Below are positions 47,706-57,740 of a stretch of DNA of 64,000 nt, one piece after another. Below the pieces are notes generated by a model. It was not told the origin of the DNA. It saw nothing but the letters and a program-made list of their open reading frames with translations, and searched no databases. The position numbers and the translations under genes are program-made. Position 1 is the first letter of the stretch. Every line of letters begins with the position of its first letter. The stretch spans positions 93,916,753-93,980,752 of the forward strand of contig CM051456.1 of NCBI GenBank assembly GCA_028274465.1, written 5' to 3'. Origin of the DNA: Plantago ovata. Its lineage: Eukaryota > Streptophyta > Magnoliopsida > Lamiales > Plantaginaceae.

Positions 47706-49257
47706 TGTTGGTCCCTTTAAGAAAAAAGGAAAGACTAGAGGGGGGGGATGAATAGTCTTTTCAAACTTTCGTCGTTTAAAAACTTTCTCAGCAAGGGCAT
47801 ATTACTTTTCAGTAATGAGTTTGCTGATACTTATCTTTCTCAGCAAGTACTAATTACTTTTCAGTAACGAGTTTTACTGATACTTAATCAGAGAGCGGAA
47901 GTGTTTGTACAATAAGTGCTTTAACAGCAAGTGAACAGAGTGACAGTGTACAGATAGATATGCTTTGCTGAAAACTAAATGCAGTAAGTAAATCACACAC
48001 ACACTTTTATAGTGGTATCTGAGAGTGGCGTAATCTCTCAACTAATCCACTTTGTCCTTTCTAGGACTGAATCCACTAAGATAAGTTTGAGGTTCCTTAC
48101 AACACCTATCTAGAGCGATTCGACAGAAATCAAAGCACACTTGCTTCGTTTTCAACCTAACTAGAGAACGAAACCTTGTTCTCCACCAAACTTGGGACTT
48201 ATAATCAGCAACACTATGCTTGATCAAGTTCCCCTTGAATTTCACGCCTGAAAGGGTATTTTCAGTTAGAGAGGTTTGACATAAGATAACTTTATTATAA
48301 CTTATTCAGCTACAACAAGTAATCTAAGAAACAAAACTTTGAATACTTTGGAGTAGATAAGTTTGATTGTTTCTGGTGTCAAGACTTGTTCTTGTTCTAA
48401 AGAAAGAACACTTAACTAATTTCTTAGTCGTGTATGTTCTACTTCTTCACAGGTAGCTTTTTCAAGCTTTAAGTCTTGGAACGGGTCAATGGCAGTAAAG
48501 AGTATTGAAGGGTATGAGTGTTTAAGCACAAGTGAGAGTTTGATCACGTTGTTGACACACTTCAACTCTTTGCCGGATGACCTCTATTTATAGTGAATCA
48601 AGGGAGCCGTTTGAATTTCAAATTCTAAGGCTTTGTTCCTTAAGATATCATTATCTTGCTTTTGTACTTTCAGCAGCGTCCTTTATTTGTCTTCTAGTAT
48701 TCATGTTCTTCGCGTGCTTACTTTGCATTTAATGTTCATTTGAATGAAATTCAAATATGAACGTTGGAGCGCAAATGCAAGTACTTTCAACAAGGAGGTC
48801 ACATATGTATTTCAGCAAGTGGTCAGTCTCAGTTTTAACAAGCACAACCTACTCTGTCATATAGATTTTCACTTATGCAAGCTGTTGCTGAAGTTTCCAC
48901 TTTCTGAGCAAATGTGCCTTTGTAGATACCATCTTCAGAAATCTTCTTTAGTCTTCAGTCTTCGAATTCTTCAAGTTTCTGAATGGTTCTAATGCTTCAA
49001 TAGTTTGTTTGCGTAAACAAAGTACATCATCAGCAAATGCTTCAATAGGTAGTTTTTCTTTTCAGAAAACAAGATACATCATAAGAGATTTAAAACACCT
49101 ATCTAGCACCTACACTAAGTCTTCAGCAAACGTTCCTCTTTTACAATGTCCTTAAAATTCTAAATTCCTATGGACCTTAAGAGTACTAGTTACTGGACTT
49201 TCCTTAATTTAGCATGGTTAATTGCTCATCAAAATCAAAATTACAAGTTTCCTAACA
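47706..49257 (-). repeat. 3' LTR (minus) of the nested LTR element
   Basis: On the plus strand it starts TGTTGGTCCC and ends TTTCCTAACA, 1552 bp. It contains the C-run motif read on the minus strand as ATCCCCCCCC followed by TCTAGTC, which is familiar from SIRE-type LTRs. The bases 49258-49274 read on the minus strand as AAAAAGGGGGAAATT, a polypurine tract. The left flank TATAT and right flank TATAC (54718-54722) could be a 5-bp target duplication with one change. Confidence 0.82.
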
Positions 49258-49521
49258 AATTTCCCCCTTTTTGATGTTAGCAATCCATGGCTAAATTAAT
49301 TGTTACCCTTTTAGAGGTTTCTGATGTTGAATAAATCAGCTGATTAATGCAAGCATACTTGAATAATAAAATAGTAAGCATAAGTAGATTGCATAATAAA
49401 AAAAAACCAATAAGAGTCAAAAGCTTTATTGCTGATAGTTATCTTTCAGTAAGTTTACAAGAAAGTTCAGAGATAACTACACAAATCAGCAAACAAAACA
49501 AACAGAGCTTTTACAAGGGAC

Positions 49522-52134
49522 TTAAGCTATTCCAGAAGAAGATTTCCTCAGAATCTCCCTTACACTTTTCTCAGCAAGCGCAGAAAATTCAACGCAGTCC
49601 TTTTCGTAATCTTCAAGTAGCTTACGGACTTCAAGCAGAATGATCCTTGCATTCTTGCAGGCGGTATAATGATGGTTTTCACCATTCATTTCTTTGTATT
49701 GCAACACCCACAAATGCATGCCCCAATTGCTGGCATGGAGAAGTTGTGTATCTGAAATTCCCTTGTTAGCATGAATCTTCCTTAACCAGAGAAGATCTTC
49801 TTCTTGATCCTTGGCAGTGAGATAGAAATACTCATAAGGAATCAAGCCATATTTCTTCTTTGACTTCTTGGTTAAAGGGTCAGAATAGTAAGCAACATCA
49901 ATTGGTTTGATTAAATCGGGCTCTTGCTTCATTAGCTTACCAATAGATGTTCTTCTTACCAAGACTTCCAGATTCAGCCATCTTGCAGCAATATCCCTTT
50001 CTTTTCTTTTCACCTTTAATTCAATCCAAGTGTACATTTGATTCAATACAACAGTTGGAAAGAAATCATTTACCAACATATCTTCCATCTTTAAGATCCA
50101 ACAACCATGAACATTTCTGATCACATTTTGAGTTGTTTCCTCATTGTTGGTCTTTGTGTAATCAATGCCGGAGCCAATGGCAATGCTGGGTAGCCTCTTT
50201 TCTTCCTGTCTTTGCCTTCTTCTTCTTGACTTTGCATTTTCTTGATCTCTTGTTGAAGATCTTGAGTCAGAAGAGAAATATTTTGAGTGGTCAGACGGAG
50301 TTAGGGCTGTGATTGGTCTAGCTCTTATTGCTTGAGCTATTGTTTGATTGTCATCATCATCATCATCTTCATTCAGATCTTGATGACTCTCAGTATGACA
50401 GTACTCATGAGTTTTAGCAGATGTTCTTCTCCTTTTCGGATTTGCTGAATTTAACTCAGAATCTGTTTCAGCTCGTCTCTTAGAACTTTGCTCTCTTTCA
50501 GCAAGAGGTTCTATTGTCAATGGCACTTCAGCAGGGGTTTTCTTTCGTGAAGATTTTCTTTGTTTATCTTCCCCCTTAGACATGGATTGCATCATTGGGT
50601 GAATGTGCAGAGAGAAAAATTCGTTGCAATTTTCAGCAAGTTTACTTAGGCTGTTGTACTTAAGAATTATGTCTTGCTGATCAGCAGTCAGCTTGGACAT
50701 TTCTTCTTTTATGCTCACTAAGTTCTCCTCATGTCTGCGCACATTGTCGACTTTTTCTTCAATGAAATTCTGAGCCTTTTTCAATGCAGTCTTTGCCAGT
50801 TTGAGTGCTTGACTGACATCTTCTTCATAGCTTTTATGATGTAGACTTATGTCTTTCTGAGCTATGGTAAGAGAAGTAGTGTGTTTCAGCACAGTAGCCA
50901 GTATTTTGCCTATGTCAAGCGGACTCTCAGCAAGCAGTGCATCGTCCTCTTCTTTGCAGGCTTTGTGGACTTCCATTAGTGCCTTAATTCTTGGAGTAAA
51001 GTCCTCCACACTAGGGAACGACACTAAAGAAGGAGTTACGGAATGAACTTTAATCTCAGTAGCGAATTGATCATCATTGGTTAGCAAACGACATCTTATG
51101 TCATCTCCTACATCATGTTCATCATCAGAAGGAGGAATTGTAACCACTGCGGGTTCAGCTTTCTTTGTTAGATCTTCTTCGTTTGCTGAGAGATCTTCTT
51201 CGTCATCAGATTCATCAAGGCCAGCAACCTTGGTTCCTAAATCTGTAGCTTCATTCACTTTGGGTTGAGTGGTTGCTGAGGGCAACTCTTTAGACTCAAC
51301 AACTGGAGTTTCACCAGTAGTAGGTGGAAGGGATAGGACTTCCGTGTGCTTCACTCCTGAAGATTGAGCAATGTCTAGATTCTGCGTATGCCTTGCATGA
51401 ATCTGTAGACTGTTTTGAAGTGCTCTTTGATAATCTTCATCCATTTCTTCATCGTCAAGGTTTGGTTCAGTGACCTTGGTATCGAGTGAATTTAAATCGG
51501 CATCAGAAAACTTACTTTTGCCTAATTTCATTTCAGCACGCTTTCTGGCGTACTCTTCTTCAGTTTCAGCAACTTGTTCAGTTGCTTGAGTACTTGTCTC
51601 AGCAGGAGCAGGAGTGGATTCTTGTTGCTGACTTGGTGTGTGATCAGCTTGCTGATTTTCAGTATCATGACGTTCAGTCTCAACAACTGTCAGTTTAAGT
51701 CCACCAGCATCAGGACTAGGACATTGATTATCATCATCGTCATCCTTTTTGTCCTTAGAATCTTTTCCTTCATCATCACTTGGATCTTTGGGAATGTTCT
51801 CATCTTCTTCTTCTTCATCATCGTCCGTCAGTATGACCAACTCAAGATGTTTGTACATTGCTACACTTATAACTTCCTCTTCTTCATTGATTTTGTGGGG
51901 ATCAGCCACCACGGGTACAAAGGAACCCTTGAGCATCACAACTTGTTCAGCTGGAGAGGCACTCTTGAATTTAGCTTTCATATTCTCTCTGATTAGAGCA
52001 ATCAGACTTGAGCTCATGAGCTGAGAATATGTCAACTCTTCTGGAAGTATAGAGTGCACAAACATCTCGAGTTTCAGCAGAGAAAGTCTCTTTTTCTCGT
52101 TGGACAGATGAAGGTGAAGATAAGAAAAGTCCAT
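49522..52134 (-). CDS. Large additional ORF 2 (870 residues) of the LTR element
   Basis: An intact minus-strand frame starts at the ATG at 52134 and ends about 250 bp before the polypurine tract, the position of the extra ORF in SIRE-like elements. Residues 104-136 are highly acidic (DDDEEEEDE, then KDDDDDNQ). The middle is low-complexity and rich in Glu, Ser and Thr, with helical, probably coiled-coil segments. A basic patch (SRRRRQRQEEKR) precedes a folded C-terminal region with WILKMEDMLVNDFFP and EYFYLTAKDQEEDLLWLRK. No transmembrane or signal segment and no catalytic motif is visible. I do not know its function; a nuclear or particle-associated role would be a guess. Confidence 0.7.
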   Translation of the reverse strand: MDFSYLHLHLSNEKKRLSLLKLEMFVHSILPEELTYSQLMSSSLIALIRENMKAKFKSASPAEQVVMLKGSFVPVVADPHKINEEEEVISVAMYKHLELVILTDDDEEEEDENIPKDPSDDEGKDSKDKKDDDDDNQCPSPDAGGLKLTVVETERHDTENQQADHTPSQQQESTPAPAETSTQATEQVAETEEEYARKRAEMKLGKSKFSDADLNSLDTKVTEPNLDDEEMDEDYQRALQNSLQIHARHTQNLDIAQSSGVKHTEVLSLPPTTGETPVVESKELPSATTQPKVNEATDLGTKVAGLDESDDEEDLSANEEDLTKKAEPAVVTIPPSDDEHDVGDDIRCRLLTNDDQFATEIKVHSVTPSLVSFPSVEDFTPRIKALMEVHKACKEEDDALLAESPLDIGKILATVLKHTTSLTIAQKDISLHHKSYEEDVSQALKLAKTALKKAQNFIEEKVDNVRRHEENLVSIKEEMSKLTADQQDIILKYNSLSKLAENCNEFFSLHIHPMMQSMSKGEDKQRKSSRKKTPAEVPLTIEPLAEREQSSKRRAETDSELNSANPKRRRTSAKTHEYCHTESHQDLNEDDDDDDNQTIAQAIRARPITALTPSDHSKYFSSDSRSSTRDQENAKSRRRRQRQEEKRLPSIAIGSGIDYTKTNNEETTQNVIRNVHGCWILKMEDMLVNDFFPTVVLNQMYTWIELKVKRKERDIAARWLNLEVLVRRTSIGKLMKQEPDLIKPIDVAYYSDPLTKKSKKKYGLIPYEYFYLTAKDQEEDLLWLRKIHANKGISDTQLLHASNWGMHLWVLQYKEMNGENHHYTACKNARIILLEVRKLLEDYEKDCVEFSALAEKSVREILRKSSSGIA

Positions 52135-52149
52135 CCTTTTGTACCTTTG

Positions 52150-53912
52150 CTAGTTGCTGGCGGATTTAGTAACTCTGGTCAAGGTAGTTCTCTTGAAGTC
52201 CGAGTAAAGTTCCTCTGAACTTACTTTCAGATCTTCAGTGATGTGAACCACTTCAGTGGTCTCCTTTTGAGCCTGAAAAAGAATAAAATTAAGTTCAGGA
52301 AAGTTTTAGAGAATAGTTTTAGAGTCAAAGCTGGGACATGATTTACCTGCTGAGATTCAGCAAGCTCATGTTGCACACTTTGTTGTGCTGGTACTATTTC
52401 CATTGCTTCAGGAGCTTGAGAAGCATCCTTAAATTGTTCATCCTGAAATAATTTTAAGTTAGATACAAGTACTAAGTTTTCAAACTTAGTTGAATTACCA
52501 AAAACTTCATCTACCTGCTGAACAGGAGGTGTGGATTCTGGTGCAGAAGTTTCAGCAATCTTCTGACTTGTATCTTGAGAAGTCTGTAAAGAAATAATTA
52601 TATCAACAAAAGAATGAGTTTCAGATAGTGAAGTTTTGCTTATTTGTGAGTTAACTACCTGCTGAAGAAGGGCAGGTGGTGACTCAGTCCTTTCAGCAAC
52701 GACAGCTTCTTCAATATCTGGGACTTGTTCTTCAGCAGACTTCTTCTCTTGCTCTAATTGAGAAGGTTGTGCAGATTCAAAAATCTCCCTTGTCTCTGAA
52801 ATGACAAGTTGAGCAGAGACATCTTGACCTTTTAGTTCACTGCTGGTCATAAAAACATCTACTGATTTGTTGGAGTTGTCATCAATCTCCAAATCCATTT
52901 GCTGGCTCAATTTTGTCAGCACCAGCTGAACTTTGTCAATGGATGTTTTCGGTGAACTAGGTCCAGTATTCTCAGCATCACGAGATGCGTCGTCGAATAA
53001 TGTCTCTTGTGGTGTTTCATCAATTTCTGGGACTTGAACCATTGCAGTCTCAGCAACTGGTTCTTCAGCAATCACAGTCTCAGTAACTTCGGTTTCAGCA
53101 ACTTGATGAATTGCTTGTTCAACAACCATCTTTTCAGCAACATCAGCAAGTGCCGCGTTTCTCAGATCAGCAGCAATATCACTTGCTGGTTGCAGAGTCT
53201 GATCATCTAGATTATCTACAATGTAGATATTTGTCATTGGGGCAGGAATTTCGTTTCCACTGCCTTGTGGTCTTATCTCAGCAGATGTACCAACATTTAG
53301 TTGATTGTTGAAGGCTTCTGCAAACACTTCAACATTGCTGAAGGCTTTCGCAAGCACTTCATCAACATCTACTGGAGTAGCTTGTGTTTCAGCAACTCTT
53401 GGAGTATCATCCGAAAGATCATGCACAATAGGAACTGACTTGCGAGCCAGTGTTTTCTTTCTTGGGTTCTTTGTCCGTTTCTTCTTAGGGATGGGGTCAG
53501 CTGATGACGCTGCAGTTTGAGTGTCATCATCAGCTTTCCTCTTTTTCTTCTTGGATTTCTCCGGTTGCTTTTCAGCAGCAGCATCTGCAGTAGTTGCATT
53601 TTCAGCAACGGCTGTTGTACACATACCTTGTTGATCACCATCTACAACAGTTTCATCAACAACTTTTTCAGTTGTTGGAGTCTTATCTTGCTGACTAGTG
53701 GTGACAACATCTGCAGCTGTTGTATACCTTTCTTGCTGACTTGTGCTGACAACATTTGAAGTTGTTGCCTTCTTTGATTTCTTGTCAGCAAGCTTAGGTC
53801 CATTTTGCTTGTAGAAGGCTCTTCCCACATTGCATACTGATTTCTTAATCGGCAATGGGTTTCTCAGCTGAATCCTGGAGTGTTCAAGGATATAGCATAG
53901 TTTTAGTCCCAT
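52150..53912 (-). CDS. Additional ORF 1 with three short introns
   Basis: From the ATG at 53912 (MGLKLCYILEH) the protein has a Lys-rich nuclear-signal-like stretch (KSKKKKRKADDD, PKKKRTKNPRKK). A long Gln-, Glu-, Ala- and Val-rich tail with repeated VAET/VAEK motifs follows. Intervals 52584-52658 (75 bp), 52443-52514 (72 bp) and 52273-52346 (74 bp) each start GTA and end with a T-rich CAG. Each follows a codon pair for Gln-Gln, so they look like phase-0 introns. Spliced, the C-terminus reads AQKETTEVVHITEDLK and stops at 52150-52152; unspliced, the frame closes at 52227. The upstream part (53930-54459) is frameshifted and runs into the assembly gap. Function is unknown. Confidence 0.6.
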
Positions 53913-54459
53913 ACATGACTGGGAAGGTAGGTGAGACCTGTTTTGTCTTCAACCTTGACCTTACATTTAGTAACACAATCAACAAGTCTTTGAAAATGTA
54001 CTTGCCCAGTTGAGCCCACAGTTTGGTTCTCATGTATATGCATCAGCAACGGCCAACCTTCTCAGCCTACTTGGTCAATACCTCCAACTTTGGGAGTCTA
54101 AGGACTTTGATGAGTAGAAAGCTACTAGACCAAGTGAATGGCAGAGATGCTTCCTCTTACGTGCTTTGTCCAAGTCACGGGAGCAATCGCCTCCTCCTTT
54201 CTTCATTCTCTTCATTCTCTCGACATCATTGTAGAAGGCTTCAATTTCTTCATCAGTGGCAGTGATGCCATCTTCAGTCCAGTGGGAACTGAAAGATGTT
54301 GGCCAAATCAATCCATTTCAGGAGATTTGCACACCTTGAACTGTGGGTAGAAATCACTTTTTTCAGTGACTCCTTGTCCATCAGTTCAGAGTTTGATTTT
54401 CTGCATGATTGTAGAATCCATGGCATCTAACATACGCACTTTCTTGGGCGAGCAGTTAT

Positions 54460-54559
54460 NNNNNNNNNNNNNNNNNNNNNNNNNNNNNNNNNNNNNNNNN
54501 NNNNNNNNNNNNNNNNNNNNNNNNNNNNNNNNNNNNNNNNNNNNNNNNNNNNNNNNNNN
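54460..54559. other. Assembly gap (100 N)
   Basis: A run of 100 N of probably arbitrary length. Sequence right of it starts abruptly inside an LTR homologous to 49094-49257. At least about 1.4 kb of LTR, the primer-binding site and any gag-pol of the nested element must therefore be missing here or deleted. Confidence 0.98.
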
Positions 54560-54717
54560 AACACCTATCTAGCACCTACACTAAGTCTTAAGCAAACGTT
54601 CCTCTTTTACATTGTCCTTAAAATTCTAAATTCCTATGGACCTTAAGAGTATTAGTTACTGGACTTTCCTTAATTTAGCATGGTTAATTGCTCATCAAAA
54701 TTATAAGTTTACTAACA
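54560..54717 (-). repeat. 5' LTR (minus) of the nested LTR element, partial
   Basis: 158 bp matching 49094-49257 with several substitutions and a short indel, ending TTTACTAACA. The rest of the LTR is in the gap. Confidence 0.88.
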
Positions 54718-54884
54718 TATACGTATAACATACATTTTCTAACAAAACAAGCCCTTTAAATTTCTAAGGACCTCAAACTAGTCACATGGGTGAATTAAAT
54801 TAAAACTGAAGACTTTCAACTTTCCAAAATCTCAAGCTAAGTACCTTTAAAATAAAAAATTGAAATAAAAAAAAAGATTAAACA

Positions 54885-54980
54885 GCTACCATGGCCGGTG
54901 GCCATGGCAGCCTGCTCCGACCGGAGCAGTTTGCTCCATATCTGAGCTCCGGCGGCGGCGAACCCGCCGGCGGAGATTTT
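54885..54980. repeat. GC palindrome cluster in the Mutator-like MITE
   Basis: CCATGGCCGGTGGCCATGG, TGCTCCGACCGGAGCA and GCCGGCGG-type palindromes occur in about 95 bp within a strongly AT-rich body. The GCTCC...GGAGC style is the same as in the TIR element at 19497-19915. Confidence 0.75.
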
Positions 54981-55632
54981 TTTATTTTATTATTTAATTT
55001 AATTTTTATGTTTTTAAATTTAACAAAATATATTGAAGAAAAATTTAGAATTTTTTTAATAAAATAGCCTACGTTCAAAATATTTTAATTTGATTTTAAT
55101 TTTTTTGCCCACTAAATGATTTATGATTAATTTTTCATGGAGAAAGTCAAGATAACGAAGTGCGAAATGAAATTTTTTAATCTCAACGAAGCCACTACAT
55201 AATAATTTGTTTTTTATTTAAATATTTTTTAAAAAATTACAAAGTGTTGTGGTTATAATTTAGAAAATTGGATATTTTTTAAAATTATTATGTACAATAA
55301 TTTATATGTTTATTTATAAAAATTAGGAAATTTTCTAGATTAGTGTTAGAGTTTTGAAAATTTTCAATTTTAGGATAACATTTTAAATTGGCAAATTTTC
55401 AATTTTAGGATAAAAATAAACTATATGAAGTATTGTGAGATAGTTTTAAAAAATTGGGGATCATTTTATAATTTGATATGGGGAAATTTTGAGTAGGGGA
55501 CCGAAAATGCTGATAAAAAGTCGTATAATTTTAAAATCTCGCGTATTTAGGACCGTATCTGCAAAAATAAAAACAATTGGGACCAATATCATGAGGGACA
55601 TCGAGTTAAGGGACAAAAATGCAATTTCCCCA

Positions 55633-55780
55633 ACATTTACCTGAGCTTATTGTGAAATGACATCACTTTTTTTTCATCAAGATAATTCTGATTAGGAAGA
55701 TATTCCTCTTTTCAGGTTGTCATGTTCAGTTTTGTAAATCGTGAGAGGAATCATGTTGCCCATGTATTAGTAGGATGTTA
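55633..55780 (+). pseudogene. RNase H-like fragment, right part
   Basis: Around 55714-55775 one frame reads VVMFSFVNRERNHVAHVLVG. This matches the conserved F-V-x-R-E-x-N-x-x-A-H signature of the RNase H-like domain found in plant LINE-derived or retroelement-derived proteins, then reaches a stop. It most likely belongs with 47231-47500. The sequences between are split by the Mutator-like insertion. The piece is small and decayed. Confidence 0.5.
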
Positions 55781-56065
55781 GTGAAAATAGTAATGGAGTA
55801 GGGATATTGCCGTTTGCAGGTAGAACTTATGTATTTGAAGTGGTTTGGCATTAATATATGAATGGTTTTGTTCTAAAAAGAAAATGTTGGAGTGTAGATG
55901 GCATGACTGTAATAAATAAAAGGGTTAATTACAAATTAGTGATATTTTTAATAGTTTCCATCTAATTAGTGTTACATGTTTATAAATTAGTGTCTAAATA
56001 TATTAAGACTAAAATAACCTTACCTATTTTTAGAAAATTAATTAATACACATGTATTTAAAACTT
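55781..56065. other. AT-rich spacer
   Basis: Non-coding. It contains TTAATTACAAATTAGTG-like repeats (about 55925-56000) and no recognised feature. Confidence 0.6.
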
Positions 56066-56241
56066 TGTTATGGATAATCTTGAATGTACAAGAGTTTCGG
56101 TTAGTTAAGAGTTACAAGTAGAATACAATACAAACACTAGTTACTTATGGTTTCTAGATAGACTCAAATTATTCTATTGTACTCATATAAATACCACTCA
56201 TATTTTCAGTATTGAATACAATTATCCCATTATTTTCAACA
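56066..56241 (+). repeat. Short copia LTR remnant with priming motif
   Basis: It starts TGTTATGGATAATC and ends TTTTCAACA, followed by CGTTATCAGCAC, a primer-site-like sequence seen after many plant copia LTRs. A TATAAATA-like box (ATATAAATAC near 56187) lies inside. An ATG at 56271 opens a short frame. No second LTR or pol sequence is present, so this is a 5' stub. Confidence 0.6.
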
Positions 56242-57298
56242 CGTTATCAGCACACAACTCTACCAAAATTATGATTCACCTTCCCGGATTCATCCATACA
56301 CACATCGTCGACCATCACTACAAGTTCATCCGTCCATCATCTTGTTTTTTTCCACCTTCACTCAAATTTGCTATCTCATCAAAATTTAGACCCAATACAT
56401 CATATATATTTAGCCACTAGTTAATTTATAAGAGAGGGACCAAATAAAGTACTACGTAGCAACGACATGGCGATGATATGAATTGATGGATTCAATTCAA
56501 AGACCAACCAAGAAGGATTGCAAGATTGGACAAGAAAAACATGAATTAAAATGCAAGCGGAAGCGGTGAGCCGGTGATTATTAACCCCAAATCTCGATGG
56601 CCTTAACTAAAGCTAAGTAAATCCACCTATTATTATGTTTTGGGTCATATTTATATTATTACCTTCATTCCAGTTTCCAGTTAATTCCTTAATTTTATAT
56701 TGAAAGAGCGGGTTACATTAAAAAAAAAAAAAAAGAACTGCAGCGTTTTTATCCCAGGTGGTGTACTATGCTTGGATCTTGTCAAAAGTAAAGAATCGGG
56801 TCATGGAAAGGTGCCATTAATCCTAATAGTTATCTGATGAAAAGTGGACCATCAAAACGCCGAACATACCCAGGGAAGTTTATCTGTTGCTTCATTATGT
56901 TTTTTTCCGGATGAAATTGAATGTATATGATGCTTCATTATGTTGTTATTGTATGGTTTATTTTTGGACATTGGTATTTGATTAACTTTCAAATTATACT
57001 ACCACCATACAATTTATTCCTAAATATTTCAATTACTGCTCTAAGCAAATTATAACACGGATTCCAGAAATGTCAATTATCATGACATGTTGCATTTTCA
57101 GTTTAGATGGATGGATTAGTATTCTATCCTACTATGAGAAAATAATTATAGTCTAGTTGGTACTAGTTCTCAATTGCATGTGTCATCCCTTACTGTAAAT
57201 ACATATTAATTAAAGATAATTGTAGGAGACTTTGATCATGTTAATAAGTTATACTCTTTCATGGTACTGGGTATATTATGTTTAGTAAGTATATAGAA
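56242..57298. other. Non-coding stretch before the TIR element
   Basis: AT-rich sequence with a poly-A tract near 56720. Apart from the possible gag start of the copia stub I see no gene. Confidence 0.55.
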
Positions 57299-57394
57299 GG
57301 GCAGGCCTTTCAGGAAAAGCCTGGTTTTTGTATCCAAAACCACCTATTCAACCGGAATAGCCGTTTTTCATAGAAAATAAACCGGATGGTTTAG

Positions 57395-57402
57395 TATAAA
57401 TA
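57395..57402 (+). promoter_or_regulatory. TATA box of the plus-strand arm
   Basis: TATAAATA lies about 95 bp inside the left terminus and about 170 bp before the first ATG-containing mini-exon (57564). Confidence 0.45.
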
Positions 57403-57563
57403 TGGGAAATAAATCGCTGAATCACAGAAACATAAAACACATACTAGAACGTGCACTGCGTGTTTTTATCGTTTTTCTCTGCAAATCCACCACCTCGCCG
57501 GAATTTCACCAGAAATTTGCCGATCGAAGCTTCTTTTCAAAGCATATCATTCGAAATGCTTCC

Positions 57564-57740
57564 ATGGACGTTAATCAGGTGAATAGAGCAACGATTCACC
57601 CTTTTTATGCGTTTTTGTTTGATTTCACCGTGTGATTCGATTCATCTCTATTTTTCTGATCTTTCAATCAATTTTTTCTCGGAATTGTTGCTCGAAACGT
57701 TCCGATTCATCCGAAAACGCTTCCATGGATGTTAATCAGG
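57564..57740 (+). other. Duplicated start exon (MDVNQ) with donor sites
   Basis: ATGGACGTTAATCAG/GTGAAT at 57564 recurs as ATGGATGTTAATCAG/GTGAAT at 57725, within a direct repeat of about 161 bp. A third, more diverged copy lies near 57880. Each encodes the same five residues and ends at a GT donor. This suggests a tandemly duplicated first exon of the plus-strand gene. Confidence 0.45.

Larger units (their letters stand above)
47604..55632. mobile_element. Mutator-like MITE (about 1 kb) split by a nested LTR element
   Basis: Inverted repeats of about 85 bp face each other. The left repeat runs from 47604 and shares GTCCCTTAACTCGA-like and GTCCCTCATGATATTGG blocks with the complement of the right end. 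Flanks ACATTTTCC (47595-47603) and ACATTTACC (55633-55641) are a 9-bp target duplication with one mismatch, the Mutator signature. Without the nested LTR element (47706-54717) it is about 1.0 kb and has no transposase. Its AT-rich body carries a GC-palindrome core at 54885-54980. Confidence 0.85.
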
